Shown piece by piece: positions 1 through 8,823 of a stretch of 64,000 nucleotides of DNA. The DNA comes from an uncultured Paracoccaceae bacterium (GTDB taxonomy: Bacteria > Pseudomonadota > Alphaproteobacteria > Rhodobacterales > Rhodobacteraceae). The stretch spans positions 1 through 64,000 of the forward strand of contig CANNFU010000012.1 of the NCBI GenBank assembly GCA_947503965.1. The letters are read 5' to 3'. The translations under genes and the position numbers were made by a program. Numbering within the stretch: the stretch's first letter is position 1; each line of letters starts with the position of its first letter. Below the pieces are notes generated by a model that was not told the origin of the DNA, made no database searches, and was given only the letters and a program-made list of their open reading frames with translations.

Positions 1-169
1 AGAGATTTTCCAACGCGGGCCACAGTCGAACCAAGCCGAAAGGCCGCACTATGGCCCGCATCAGAAAACCTTCATCATATCTTCATCATATCCGGCCTTC
101 GCCGCGCTTACGACGAATGACTGCTTTGGATCATGACCTTGCTCTTTACTGGAACGGACCCATGTCCCA
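1..169. other. Window edge, spacer downstream of tctA
   Basis: No complete gene is visible. A tandem 11-bp repeat, CTTCATCATAT, occupies 70-80 and 81-91. A 7-bp inverted repeat, GCGGGCC (15-21) with GGCCCGC (53-59), lies to its left. On the minus strand an ATG at 61-59 follows an AAGG at a plausible spacing and stays open to the window edge (reads MRAIVRPFG...). It may be the start of a gene outside the window, but 20 codons are too few to identify it. Confidence 0.3.
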
Positions 170-1687
170 TCAGTCGCCGTCTGCCACGCCTTGCTGCCGC
201 AACCGCGCACGTCGCGCGCGGTAGCTGGGCAACACGATCAGCAGGGCCGCGATCACCAGAAGGCCCAGCGTCAGCGGGCGTTCATAGAGGAAGGATGGCC
301 CGTCAAACAGGTTCATTGAGCGCGAGAAGTTATTCTCGAGCATTGGTCCCAGAATGAACCCGATCAGCAGGGGCGCCAGCGGATAGTCGGCAAAGCGCAG
401 GATCGTGGCGCAGACACCAAGACCCACGAGGATCAACAACTCGGTCGCGTTGTTCTGCCCGATATAGGCCCCCATCAGGGTGAAGAACAGAATGAACGGG
501 ATCAGGAAGGTGCGCGGAACCGCCAGGATTTTCGCGATATAGGGGATCAACGGCAGGTTCAGCATCAACAGCACCACATTGCCGATATACATCGAAATGA
601 TAACGGCCCAGAACACCTCTGGCTCGTCGATCATCAGGCGGGGGCCGGGCGAGACATTCAGCGCAATCAACGCCCCAAGCAAGATTGCCGTGGTGCCAGA
701 GCCGGGGATGCCCAGCGTCAGAAGCGGCACGAATGATCCGGTGGCGGCTGCGTTATTGGCGCTTTCTGGCGCGGCGAGCCCTTTCAGGCTGCCTTTGCCG
801 AATTGTTCCTGATCCTCTTTACTGGCGATATTGCGTTCCACGGCATAGCCCAGGAAAGATGCAATCGTCGCCCCGGCACCGGGCAGTACCCCGATCAGGA
901 AGCCTTGGATGGATTGGCGGCCGATGACGGGTGCGATCTGGCGCGCCTCGGCGCGTGTGATCCGCAGATCCTTGATCTCGGATGTACCGCCTTCGGATTT
1001 GGATCGGTTGGGGTCAAGGATGAGATAAATCGCCTCTGGCAGGGCGAACATGGCCATGGCCAGTGTGATGAAGCCAAGGCCTGACTGCAAATCCATGACG
1101 CCGAAGGTAAAGCGTGGCTGGTTGAACAGCACACCTTCGCCAATCGTGGCCAGCATCAGACCAAGCACGGTCATCAAGAGCGCCTTGCTGACCTGTCCCG
1201 TCCCTGCAAAGGCCGCGATGGCCGACAGACCCACAACCATCAGCGCGAAATATTCGGGTGAGCCGAAAAGCAGCGCAACCGTTGACAGGGCAGGGGCGAA
1301 GATCAGCAACAGAACCGCGCCGACCGTCCCACCGACAAAGGATGAAATCGCGGCAACCGTCAGGGCCTTGCCTGCCTTGCCCTGCCGGGCCAAGGGGTAG
1401 CCGTCGAAACTGGTGGCAACGGTGGATGCAACACCAGGTGCGTTGATCAGGATCGACGAGGTTGATCCGCCAAAGATCGCGCCGTAGTAGACCCCCGCCA
1501 GCAGGATCAGCGCGGCAGAGGGATCGCCGATGGAAATCGCCACCGGGATCATGATCGCGATGATCGACATCGGCCCCAGTCCGGGCAGCATGCCGATGAA
1601 TGTGCCGATCAGGCAGCCGCCGATCACCATCAGAATATTGGTCAGTGAGAACGCCGTTGTCAGGCCGATCATCAGTCCTTCAAGCAT
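170..1687 (-). CDS. tctA: Tripartite tricarboxylate transporter large permease TctA
   Basis: Large membrane subunit of a TctABC-type secondary importer, which moves an organic (often carboxylic) acid across the inner membrane using an ion gradient and a periplasmic binding protein. The 505-residue length is normal for TctA and the protein is almost entirely hydrophobic, with about 12 membrane segments. Family hallmarks are the N-terminal GMLPGLGPM loop (about residue 33), the GSTSSILINAPG stretch (about 74-85) and the duplicated GVLPGAGATIASF and LGIPGSGTTAILLG motifs in the second half. It is the last gene of a leftward operon, three bases after tctB. The substrate cannot be read from the sequence. 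Confidence 0.95.
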   Translation of the reverse strand: MLEGLMIGLTTAFSLTNILMVIGGCLIGTFIGMLPGLGPMSIIAIMIPVAISIGDPSAALILLAGVYYGAIFGGSTSSILINAPGVASTVATSFDGYPLARQGKAGKALTVAAISSFVGGTVGAVLLLIFAPALSTVALLFGSPEYFALMVVGLSAIAAFAGTGQVSKALLMTVLGLMLATIGEGVLFNQPRFTFGVMDLQSGLGFITLAMAMFALPEAIYLILDPNRSKSEGGTSEIKDLRITRAEARQIAPVIGRQSIQGFLIGVLPGAGATIASFLGYAVERNIASKEDQEQFGKGSLKGLAAPESANNAAATGSFVPLLTLGIPGSGTTAILLGALIALNVSPGPRLMIDEPEVFWAVIISMYIGNVVLLMLNLPLIPYIAKILAVPRTFLIPFILFFTLMGAYIGQNNATELLILVGLGVCATILRFADYPLAPLLIGFILGPMLENNFSRSMNLFDGPSFLYERPLTLGLLVIAALLIVLPSYRARRARLRQQGVADGD

Positions 1688-1690
1688 CGA

Positions 1691-2185
1691 TCAGATCCCC
1701 ATGAACGCAGGCCAGGGGCGCAGGAAGATGCCCAGCACCTCTTGCACCAGATACCAGATGCTGCCCGCGGCAATCAGGGCGACAGGGATCAGGATATGCA
1801 GGCGACGCTCACCCAGCACCAGCGAGCCGACGACCAGAAAGCCAACCGTGGATGCCAGAAACCCCGCAGGGCGCAAAAGCAGCGCGTAGGCCACCATCAG
1901 CCCCAGCAAGGTCACGGCAGGCACGACCTTATAGTCCAGCAGCCTGCGGTAGACGATGACCGACGGGTCCTCGTCACGTGGTGTGTCGGGCTTTTCAAAA
2001 CCCAGCAGAATGACAAGGGCCGCGAGGATGGCCATGACGGACAGGATTTTGGGGAATGTGGATGGCCATATCGGCGTGTTCCGCATGAACGGCGCCAGTG
2101 ATCCGTCCATCGTAAAGAATGCGGTATAAGCGTAGCCAGCACTCATCACCAGAATGATGAGCGCGATCCAACGATCCAGCGCCAT
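1691..2185 (-). CDS. tctB: Tripartite tricarboxylate transporter small permease TctB
   Basis: Small membrane subunit partnering TctA. The 164-residue protein has four predicted membrane helices, with an N-terminal helix near residues 7-26 and further ones after the charged KPDTPRDEDP loop. Length, topology and position between tctC and tctA identify it, because TctB sequences themselves are poorly conserved. The start is supported by a strong GGGGAGG Shine-Dalgarno six bases upstream. Confidence 0.9.
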   Translation of the reverse strand: MALDRWIALIILVMSAGYAYTAFFTMDGSLAPFMRNTPIWPSTFPKILSVMAILAALVILLGFEKPDTPRDEDPSVIVYRRLLDYKVVPAVTLLGLMVAYALLLRPAGFLASTVGFLVVGSLVLGERRLHILIPVALIAAGSIWYLVQEVLGIFLRPWPAFMGI

Positions 2186-2245
2186 GGTATCCTCCCCTTA
2201 TCTTGTTTGCGCCCGGCGGGTGGCCGCCGGACGCTTGAGCGTCTC

Positions 2246-3232
2246 TTACAAGAAGCCCAGTTCGCGCATCAGGTCACCGATGACTTGTTCCTGATTTTCG
2301 AGGAAGGTCAGAAAATCATCACCGTTATTGTAGATGTTCACCCAGCCATTGCGGGCGCGGACCTCTTCCCATTCGGGGGTGTCATACATCTTGGCGATGG
2401 CCTCCTGATACATGGCCAGCTTGTCCTCTGGCAGGCCGGGGGCCGCAAAGAAACCGCGCCAGTTGACGAATTCCGCATCAATGCCCTGTTCCTTCATGGT
2501 CGGGGCATCAGCGAAAGTATCGACACGTTCGGGCGATGTGACACCGATGATCTTGACCTCGCCCGCATTGGCCAGATCAACCGCTTCGGAAAAACCGGTG
2601 CTAAGCGCCGTGATCTCGCCTGACAGCAGCGCCGCCATAGCCTCACCCCCGGCATCATAGGGGATGTATTTGACAGCCGTGGGGTCTTCGCCTGCAGCCT
2701 GCATGACGATTGCCGCAACAATGTGATCCATACCGCCTGGTACCGAACCGCCACCAATGGCAGTGCCACGTGGGTCAGCGCGATAGGCCGCAAGGAAGTC
2801 TTCCATGGTGTTGATCGGGCTGTCCTTGCCGACAACGATGGTGGCATAGTCCCCAATCGTGCCTGCAACCAACGTCAGGTCGCGGAAATTCTGCGGGAAC
2901 ACACCTGTCAGTGATCGGATCACGATAGGGGTCGAGTTGACCATGATCGTGCCGTGGTTGCTGTCGGCGTTCTCGATCAGATAACCAATCGCCTTGCCGC
3001 CGCCGCCGCCGGACATGTTTTCATAGGTCGCCTGACCGACCAGCCCGGCATTTGTCAGCGCCTCGCCGGTGCCGCGTGCGGTGCCGTCCCAGCCGCCGCC
3101 CGCCCCGCCGGGGATCAGAAAGTGGATGCTGTCGACGACCTGATGGCCGTCAGCCAATGCAGGTGTGCCCAGCGAAAAGCTGGCCGCCGCGGCAGCGATC
3201 ATCGCGCGACGGCTCATGTGAAATAATGTCAT
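2246..3232 (-). CDS. tctC: Tripartite tricarboxylate transporter periplasmic binding protein TctC
   Basis: Periplasmic solute receptor of the TctABC importer (Bug/TctC family), 328 residues. The N-terminus has twin arginines (MSRR) followed by an alanine-rich hydrophobic run ending at ALADG, so export may be by the Tat or Sec route. The body shows the family's early FLIPGGAGGGWDGTARG ligand-loop motif and the typical mid-protein GGGSVPGGMDH region. Translation probably starts at the ATG at 3232, six bases after GGGAGG. An in-frame ATG five codons later, directly before the RR pair, is an alternative. The gene lies between the M19 gene and tctB. Confidence 0.93.
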   Translation of the reverse strand: MTLFHMSRRAMIAAAAASFSLGTPALADGHQVVDSIHFLIPGGAGGGWDGTARGTGEALTNAGLVGQATYENMSGGGGGKAIGYLIENADSNHGTIMVNSTPIVIRSLTGVFPQNFRDLTLVAGTIGDYATIVVGKDSPINTMEDFLAAYRADPRGTAIGGGSVPGGMDHIVAAIVMQAAGEDPTAVKYIPYDAGGEAMAALLSGEITALSTGFSEAVDLANAGEVKIIGVTSPERVDTFADAPTMKEQGIDAEFVNWRGFFAAPGLPEDKLAMYQEAIAKMYDTPEWEEVRARNGWVNIYNNGDDFLTFLENQEQVIGDLMRELGFL

Positions 3233-3322
3233 ATTATCCTCCCGATTATTCCGTGTGGCGGATCACCGCCGCGGCAGAGTGTTCACGATCAATCCATGGG
3301 ACGCAACCGTCATTTAGCGGAT

Positions 3323-4309
3323 TCAGCCCTTTGTTGCGGGCCTTGGCCCAAAGCTGGACTGGTAGAACCGGAACCAGTTGCCGCCCATGATATCTGCGAC
3401 ATCCTGATCATCCATGCCCACCGCCCGCAGGCCGGTTTCGATATTTTCGAAATCGCGGTTGTCGTTGAACCACGTTGGCATGGGTGGAAAGCCGGGCGCA
3501 GTGGCCGAGCCTTCGCCGTAGTCGATCTCTTTGCTCCAGCGTCCCACGCGCATCCACTCGACAACATGATCGGGCTGGTCCTGACACAGATCAGAGCCGA
3601 GGCCGAAATGCTGTGTGCCAAACTTTTCCGCTGTCCGTGCGATCATTTCGCAGAACGCAGCCAGCGTACAATCAGATCCATCGGCAAGGTGATGTGGATA
3701 CATCGAGAACCCCAGCATCCCACCACTTTCGGTCACGGCGCGGATCACATCGTCGCGCTTGTTGCGCCGGGCCGGGTGCCAGTCAAAGGGATTTGCGTGG
3801 GTGATCGCAATGGGCCGGTCCGAGATATCGGCCGCTTCGATCGTAGACCTGTCTGCGCTGTGGCTCATGTCCACCACCATGCCGACGCGGTTCATTTCCT
3901 TGATGACCTGTTTGCCCATGCGGGTGATCCCTGCGTCTTCCGCTTCATAACAGCCGGTCGCAAGCAGGGATTGGTTGTTGTAGGTCAACTGCATAAAACG
4001 CAGCCCCAAACGGTGCAGTATCTCGATCAGTCCAATGTCGTCTTCCATCGGACTTGGGTTCTGGGCACCAAAGATGATGGCGGTGCGTCCTTCCTGCTTG
4101 GCCCGCGCGACATCTGCTGCATCGTATGCCTGCATGATCAGGTCAGGGAATTCTTCGAAATGCCGGTTCCATTGTTCGATATTCAGCACTGTTTCGCGGA
4201 ATGTCTCGTGATAGGCGATGGTGACATGCACTGCGTCCACGCCGCCTTCGCGCATTTGGTGGAATATTTTTTCGGACCAGTTGGCATATTGCAGGTTGTC
4301 GATCAGCAT
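3323..4309 (-). CDS. M19 membrane dipeptidase-like protein with atypical metal site
   Basis: A 328-residue TIM-barrel amidohydrolase of the renal dipeptidase (peptidase M19) family. The two later zinc-site histidines are recognisable in VDMSHS (H150) and ITHAN (H171), and so are the RRN and GSDL motifs near the C-terminus. The canonical N-terminal HxD ligand pair that normally follows an initial ID is missing: this protein reads IDNLQYAN. The bridging glutamate motif is also not visible, because the matching strand reads IIFGAQNP. It may therefore bind one metal or act on an unusual substrate. It is the first gene of the operon that continues into tctCBA, so it probably processes the imported compound. 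Cytoplasmic, as no signal peptide is seen. Confidence 0.82.
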   Translation of the reverse strand: MLIDNLQYANWSEKIFHQMREGGVDAVHVTIAYHETFRETVLNIEQWNRHFEEFPDLIMQAYDAADVARAKQEGRTAIIFGAQNPSPMEDDIGLIEILHRLGLRFMQLTYNNQSLLATGCYEAEDAGITRMGKQVIKEMNRVGMVVDMSHSADRSTIEAADISDRPIAITHANPFDWHPARRNKRDDVIRAVTESGGMLGFSMYPHHLADGSDCTLAAFCEMIARTAEKFGTQHFGLGSDLCQDQPDHVVEWMRVGRWSKEIDYGEGSATAPGFPPMPTWFNDNRDFENIETGLRAVGMDDQDVADIMGGNWFRFYQSSFGPRPATKG

Positions 4310-4416
4310 GGGGGCAGTTGTGGATGATCACGCGCTTGGTGTCTATGGCAATGGCAAGGCGCCTGCGAGACTTTGGCGGGCGCGTTTGATACGAAGATAG
4401 AGTGGGAGAATGCGCA

Positions 4417-5553
4417 ATGAGACCAATACGTTTGGGCATGGTCGGTGGCGGAAACGACGCCTTTATCGGTGGGGTACACAGGATTGCATCGCGCATAGAC
4501 GGGCGGTTTCAACTGGTTGCCGGTGCGCTGTCATCAACGCCCGAGAAGGCGCAGGCATCAGGCGCAGCACTTGGGTTAGATCCTGCCCGGACCTATGATG
4601 ACTTCAAGGCCATGGCGATCCGTGAAGCCCGCCTGAAAGACGGGATCGAGGCTGTTGCCATCGTCACACCAAATCACCTGCATTACCCGGCCGCGCGCGA
4701 ATTTCTGAAACGTGGCATCCATGTGATCTGCGACAAACCGCTGACATCAACCATGTCGGATGCCAAAAAGCTGGTCAAAGCTGCCAATGACAGTGATGCG
4801 CTTTTTGTATTAACGCATAACTACACAGGCTATCCGCTCATAAGGCAGGCGCGTCAGATGGTTGCGGACGGCGATATCGGCACGATCCGCGTGGTGCAGG
4901 TCGAATACGCACAGGATTGGCTGACCGAAGCGGAAGATTTTAAACAGGCGGCGTGGCGCACCGACCCTGCGCGGTCCGGTGCAGGGGGATCGACAGGAGA
5001 TATCGGCACGCATGCGTTCAATCTGGCCAGTTTTGTCACGGGTCTTGAACTGGAAAGCCTGTCAGCTGATCTGCAGGCCTTTATCAGCGGGCGGCAACTG
5101 GATGACAACGCGCATGTGATGATGCGCTTTGCCGGTGGTGCGCGGGGCATGCTGTGGTGCAGCCAGGTGGCACCGGGCAATGAAAACGGGCTGCGGTTGC
5201 GCGTATATGGCGACAAAGGCGGGCTGGAATGGGCGCAGGAAAACCCCAATCAGCTATGGTTCACAGCTTACGGCGCGCCCAAACAATTACTGACCCGTGG
5301 CGGCAAAGGCGCGACGCCGGACGCAGAGCGGGTCACGCGCATCCCCGCAGGCCACCCCGAAGGATATTTGGAAGGGTTCGCCACGATCTATCGCGAGGCG
5401 GCTGATGCAATCGAAGCGCATCGCAGTGGAACCACGCCGCCATCCGACGTGATCTATCCCACAATTGATGATGGCCTTAAGGGGACGCAGTTCGTGGATG
5501 CCTGTGTCAGGTCCTCAAAACGCGACGGCGCCTGGGTCAAGCTAACGCGATAG
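4417..5553 (+). CDS. Gfo/Idh/MocA family NAD(P)-dependent oxidoreductase
   Basis: A 378-residue sugar/inositol dehydrogenase-type enzyme. Residues 1-130 form the Rossmann domain: a GMVGGG nucleotide loop near residue 7, then CDKPLT, which carries the lysine of the family's EKP motif. The C-terminal domain carries DIGTHAFN, matching the catalytic D-x3-H pair. The ATG at 4417 is chosen because GGGAGAA ends six bases upstream. A GTG at 4402 would leave no ribosome site. It diverges from the M19-tctCBA operon, and the last 12 bases overlap the convergent pqiC stop. The substrate is unknown. A polyol, sugar or sugar acid is likely from the family. Confidence 0.92.
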   Translation: MRPIRLGMVGGGNDAFIGGVHRIASRIDGRFQLVAGALSSTPEKAQASGAALGLDPARTYDDFKAMAIREARLKDGIEAVAIVTPNHLHYPAAREFLKRGIHVICDKPLTSTMSDAKKLVKAANDSDALFVLTHNYTGYPLIRQARQMVADGDIGTIRVVQVEYAQDWLTEAEDFKQAAWRTDPARSGAGGSTGDIGTHAFNLASFVTGLELESLSADLQAFISGRQLDDNAHVMMRFAGGARGMLWCSQVAPGNENGLRLRVYGDKGGLEWAQENPNQLWFTAYGAPKQLLTRGGKGATPDAERVTRIPAGHPEGYLEGFATIYREAADAIEAHRSGTTPPSDVIYPTIDDGLKGTQFVDACVRSSKRDGAWVKLTR

Positions 5554-6099
5554 GCTGCGCGCGATCTCTTCCGAGAGTGTCAGCAACGCCGCGGCTTGTG
5601 CATTGGCAATGCTTTGCAGGCTTTGATCGGGCATCTCTTTCGTGATCTCGAATGCGCGTGTGCTGTTGGGAAAATCAATCCCGTCGCCGCCGATATAATA
5701 TTGCCCCGTCAGACGAAACACCCCGTCAGCCCCGGCCAGCATGCGCGCGACGCGAATATCAATGGCGACATCGGGCAGGCCTATAAACGGCCAGGGGTCT
5801 GGCCCGATCTCGGTGTTCAGGATATCGGCCAGTGTCTGCGTCACGATCAGCGTTACCGCCCGTTCGGGTGCATCGGCCCACAACACATCTTCATTGCTGG
5901 CGATCAATCCCGAAGCAGTTTCAAACGCGATTTCTTCGGCTGCGGCATAGCTGGGCAGGGATATGGTCCGCACCATCGCGCTGCCAACCAAAGGGCGCAG
6001 TTCCAGCGCGGAGGTCACGGAGGGTATGGCCAACCGATCAATCGGTGGCGAGCAGGCTGCAAGTGTCATCCCGGCCAAAACAATGAATTTCTTGAGCAT
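5542..6099 (-). CDS. pqiC: PqiC-like outer-membrane lipoprotein
   Basis: A 185-residue lipoprotein of the ABC-type transport auxiliary (DUF330/YmbA) family. The signal peptide MLKKFIVLAGMTLAAC ends in a clear lipobox with the acylated Cys at residue 16. PqiC is thought to dock the PqiB tube to the outer membrane. Its start lies two bases after the pqiB stop, making it the last gene of the pqiAABC operon. The 3' end overlaps the convergent oxidoreductase gene by 12 bases. Confidence 0.87.
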   Translation of the reverse strand: MLKKFIVLAGMTLAACSPPIDRLAIPSVTSALELRPLVGSAMVRTISLPSYAAAEEIAFETASGLIASNEDVLWADAPERAVTLIVTQTLADILNTEIGPDPWPFIGLPDVAIDIRVARMLAGADGVFRLTGQYYIGGDGIDFPNSTRAFEITKEMPDQSLQSIANAQAAALLTLSEEIARSLSR

Positions 6100-6101
6100 C
6101 T

Positions 6102-8195
6102 TTACCGTCCTGTCAGCAGGGAATTGGGGTTGCGCTGGATTGCGCGCGCCAGTGATGACACCGCGTCCGCAGCAGCCTGAATGTCACGCAAAGTGGCAAG
6201 TGTTTCCGCACCAAAGCGCGACCTCTCACTATAGCTTTCGATCACGGCTTCGGTTTGGGCGACCAGCTGGTTGGCGCGTGCGGACAGCGCCGGCAACGTG
6301 CTGACCGCATCTTCGACCGCCTGTGCGGCCTGATTTGCAGATTCCAATGCGGCGTTGACGTTTTCGATCGCCCCGCCTTCGCGTACTTCGACCAGAAAAC
6401 CGCGCATCTCATCCAAAGCAATGTTGATCGAGGCGGGCAGAGCAGATGTATCTTCGTTGCTGATAAATGTTTCGATGGCATTCAGCGTTTCGGTTGATGA
6501 CACGACAAGCGATTCCAGCTCCAGCGCATTTGCCTTCGCGGTCAATTCCTCGATCTGTGCCGCAATGGCGGGCAGGCTTTCGGTTGCCTCTTCAATATTT
6601 GCAGCAGCGCGGGCTGCGTTTTCAAGCGCGATATCCAGATCACCGACAAGATCGACTTCGGTTGCACGGGTCACAATGGCGTCGATGTCAGTGATCACAT
6701 CGCGCAGATCACCCGGAACGGCTTGCAGATCTTCGTCCGTGATCAGGGCGCGGCTGTCCTCTAACAATGCGACAAGCGACGAAGGCACAGCAACTGTTGC
6801 TTCGTCATTGGCCAGCCGTTCGATGCTGTCCATCAGATCGATGGCACCATCCATCAGTTCCTCGACGGGCAATGCGTTGATGCGTGCCAGAACACCTTCG
6901 GCCGTGGCCGCAACGTCGGAAATCTGGGATTCGGTTGTGGGGATGATCGGGTACTGCCCGCCTGTGCCGGTCATGATGGCGGGCAGGGCATCATCGATTT
7001 GTACCAATTCAACCAGCAAGGAACCTGAAAGAATGTTGCCCGTCACCATACGCGCACGCAGGCCGCGCGCAACGAAATCGGACAGCAAGACCCTGGCATC
7101 TTCGGCTGTCGCCTCGGCCCCCATGCCCAGTCGTGATGGTTCAATGGCAAGCACCGCTTGCAGGCGGACCTCGGCCTCGCTGCCTTCGCCGACGACGATC
7201 GCGTTCAGGTCATCGACCTCGCCGATCCGGATACCCTGAAAACGTACCTCTGAGCCTGGTGCGAGACCGCTGACCGATTGTTCGAACAGCACCGCAACCT
7301 CAAGCGTTTCGGCATTGGGATCGGTGAACAGGCTGTCGCGGGCGGTTTCCTCATCGTTGAAAATATCGAAAAGATGACCATCACGGATAGGGTCCCCGCC
7401 CGAGACGATCGTATCAAAGGCCACGCCGCCCTCGATCAATGAAGCGAGCGAATTCACGTCCAGGGAAACACCACCGGCGCCAAACGAGACGCTAAAGCCT
7501 GACGTGTCCCAAAACCTTGTGCTGGTTGTGATCCGCCGGTCATAGGGGCTTTCGATAAAGGCAGTGACGACCACGCGGGTTCCGTCAAACGACAATTCCG
7601 GCGCTTCGAGATAGCCGACCTGAAGCCCCTTATGCAGAACAGGTGCGCCAGCTGAGACAGAGCCACCGTCACTTGCGCGCAAGACAACCCGGGTGCCGCG
7701 TTGTCCCGCCAGCGTCAATACCGGCTGTTCCAAGCCCCGAAACTCAAACTGCGCAACATCGGCCTGCGTGTCCCAGTTGCCTTCGATATAGACGCCCGAC
7801 AACACCGTATCGAGGCCGGTGATGCCGCGCACGGACACGTCCGGCCGCACGACCCAGAACTGCGCATCATCATCCATATAAGGTGCAACATTCTGCTGAA
7901 CCCGCGCATGCACCAGAACGACAGACAGGCCGTCATCGAATTCGACGCTTTCAACCTCGCCGACGGTGACATCCCGGTAGCGGATTTGCGTTTCCCCTGC
8001 GGTGATCCCGGCTGCGTTTTCAAATGCGATGGTGATCAGCGTACCGCGGTCCTGATAGTTTTGCCACGCGGCCCAGAGCGATACGCCCAAGGCGATGATC
8101 GGCACCAGCCAGACAAGCGACAGGCGCTGCCAAACCCGTTTCTTGATGGGGCGCACATCAAGCGGGGCGGCACCGATAGGGTTTTGGTCACTCAT
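6102..8195 (-). CDS. pqiB: PqiB, MCE-domain intermembrane transport protein
   Basis: A 697-residue periplasm-spanning protein. It has an N-terminal cytoplasmic tail, one membrane anchor (about residues 26-45), then repeated MlaD/MCE domains. MCE motifs are seen at ITIAFENAAGITAGETQIRYRDVTVG-like (about 35-60) and at the RFQGIRIGEVDDL repeat near residue 315. The C-terminal 250 residues are a long alanine/glutamate-rich predicted helix or coiled coil, which makes it longer than E. coli PqiB (546). In that family MCE hexamers stack into a tube carrying lipid between membranes. The start overlaps the preceding pqiA stop by eight bases, which implies translational coupling. Confidence 0.92.
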   Translation of the reverse strand: MSDQNPIGAAPLDVRPIKKRVWQRLSLVWLVPIIALGVSLWAAWQNYQDRGTLITIAFENAAGITAGETQIRYRDVTVGEVESVEFDDGLSVVLVHARVQQNVAPYMDDDAQFWVVRPDVSVRGITGLDTVLSGVYIEGNWDTQADVAQFEFRGLEQPVLTLAGQRGTRVVLRASDGGSVSAGAPVLHKGLQVGYLEAPELSFDGTRVVVTAFIESPYDRRITTSTRFWDTSGFSVSFGAGGVSLDVNSLASLIEGGVAFDTIVSGGDPIRDGHLFDIFNDEETARDSLFTDPNAETLEVAVLFEQSVSGLAPGSEVRFQGIRIGEVDDLNAIVVGEGSEAEVRLQAVLAIEPSRLGMGAEATAEDARVLLSDFVARGLRARMVTGNILSGSLLVELVQIDDALPAIMTGTGGQYPIIPTTESQISDVAATAEGVLARINALPVEELMDGAIDLMDSIERLANDEATVAVPSSLVALLEDSRALITDEDLQAVPGDLRDVITDIDAIVTRATEVDLVGDLDIALENAARAAANIEEATESLPAIAAQIEELTAKANALELESLVVSSTETLNAIETFISNEDTSALPASINIALDEMRGFLVEVREGGAIENVNAALESANQAAQAVEDAVSTLPALSARANQLVAQTEAVIESYSERSRFGAETLATLRDIQAAADAVSSLARAIQRNPNSLLTGR

Positions 8196-8823
8196 GTTGC
8201 GTCCTGTCCGTGTCCCAAATCAGGCGCGAGTCAAAAGCCTGCGCCGATAGCATCGTGAAAATCACGGACAAAGCAAAGCTCACCGCCGCAATGCCGGGAT
8301 TAACCGTGGCAATTGTGTCGAGTTGCACGAGCGCAGACAGAATTGCAACGACAAACACGTCAATCATCGACCAGCGCCCGATGAACTCAACCACTTCATA
8401 AGCGCGGTGGCGTTCATGTTGATTGCTCAGCGAATGTCGCTGCACACTGATCGCGAGATACGCAATCGCAACGAATTTGCCGATCGGGATCATCACAGAA
8501 GCGAAAAACACGATAAAGGCGATGCCGAAGGACCCGTATTCGATCAGTTCGACGACACCGCCGATGATTGTGCTCTCGCTGCGCTCGATCAGGGTCGAGG
8601 TCAGCAGCATTGGATAGAGATTTGCGGGAACATAGGCGATCATCCCTGCGATCAGCCACGCCCATACCTTTTGCAGGCTTTCGGCGTCACGGCTGCGCAA
8701 CCGTCCTTCGCACCGCGTGCAATATGCGGTGTCGCGCGGATGCACCTGTCCGCATCGCTGACACGCGACAAGCCCCGCATCGCGGGCTGATATTATGCCG
8801 CTGATTGGTCCAGAGCTTCCCAA
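8188..8823 (-). CDS. pqiA: PqiA family integral membrane protein (second copy)
   Basis: Single-domain PqiA: a zinc-ribbon-like CxxC pair (VACQRCGQVH, then YCTRCEG) followed by four membrane segments. E. coli PqiA fuses two such units. Here they are separate adjacent genes. The start is unclear because no ATG or GTG lies in frame near the expected N-terminus. I place it at the TTG at 8823, giving 211 residues and a 31-base overlap with the upstream copy. An ATA at 8796, which would form an ATAA stop/start overlap, is the other possibility. The frame stays open further upstream, but that part is antisense-like filler inside the first copy. Confidence 0.85.
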   Translation of the reverse strand: MGSSGPISGIISARDAGLVACQRCGQVHPRDTAYCTRCEGRLRSRDAESLQKVWAWLIAGMIAYVPANLYPMLLTSTLIERSESTIIGGVVELIEYGSFGIAFIVFFASVMIPIGKFVAIAYLAISVQRHSLSNQHERHRAYEVVEFIGRWSMIDVFVVAILSALVQLDTIATVNPGIAAVSFALSVIFTMLSAQAFDSRLIWDTDRTQHE

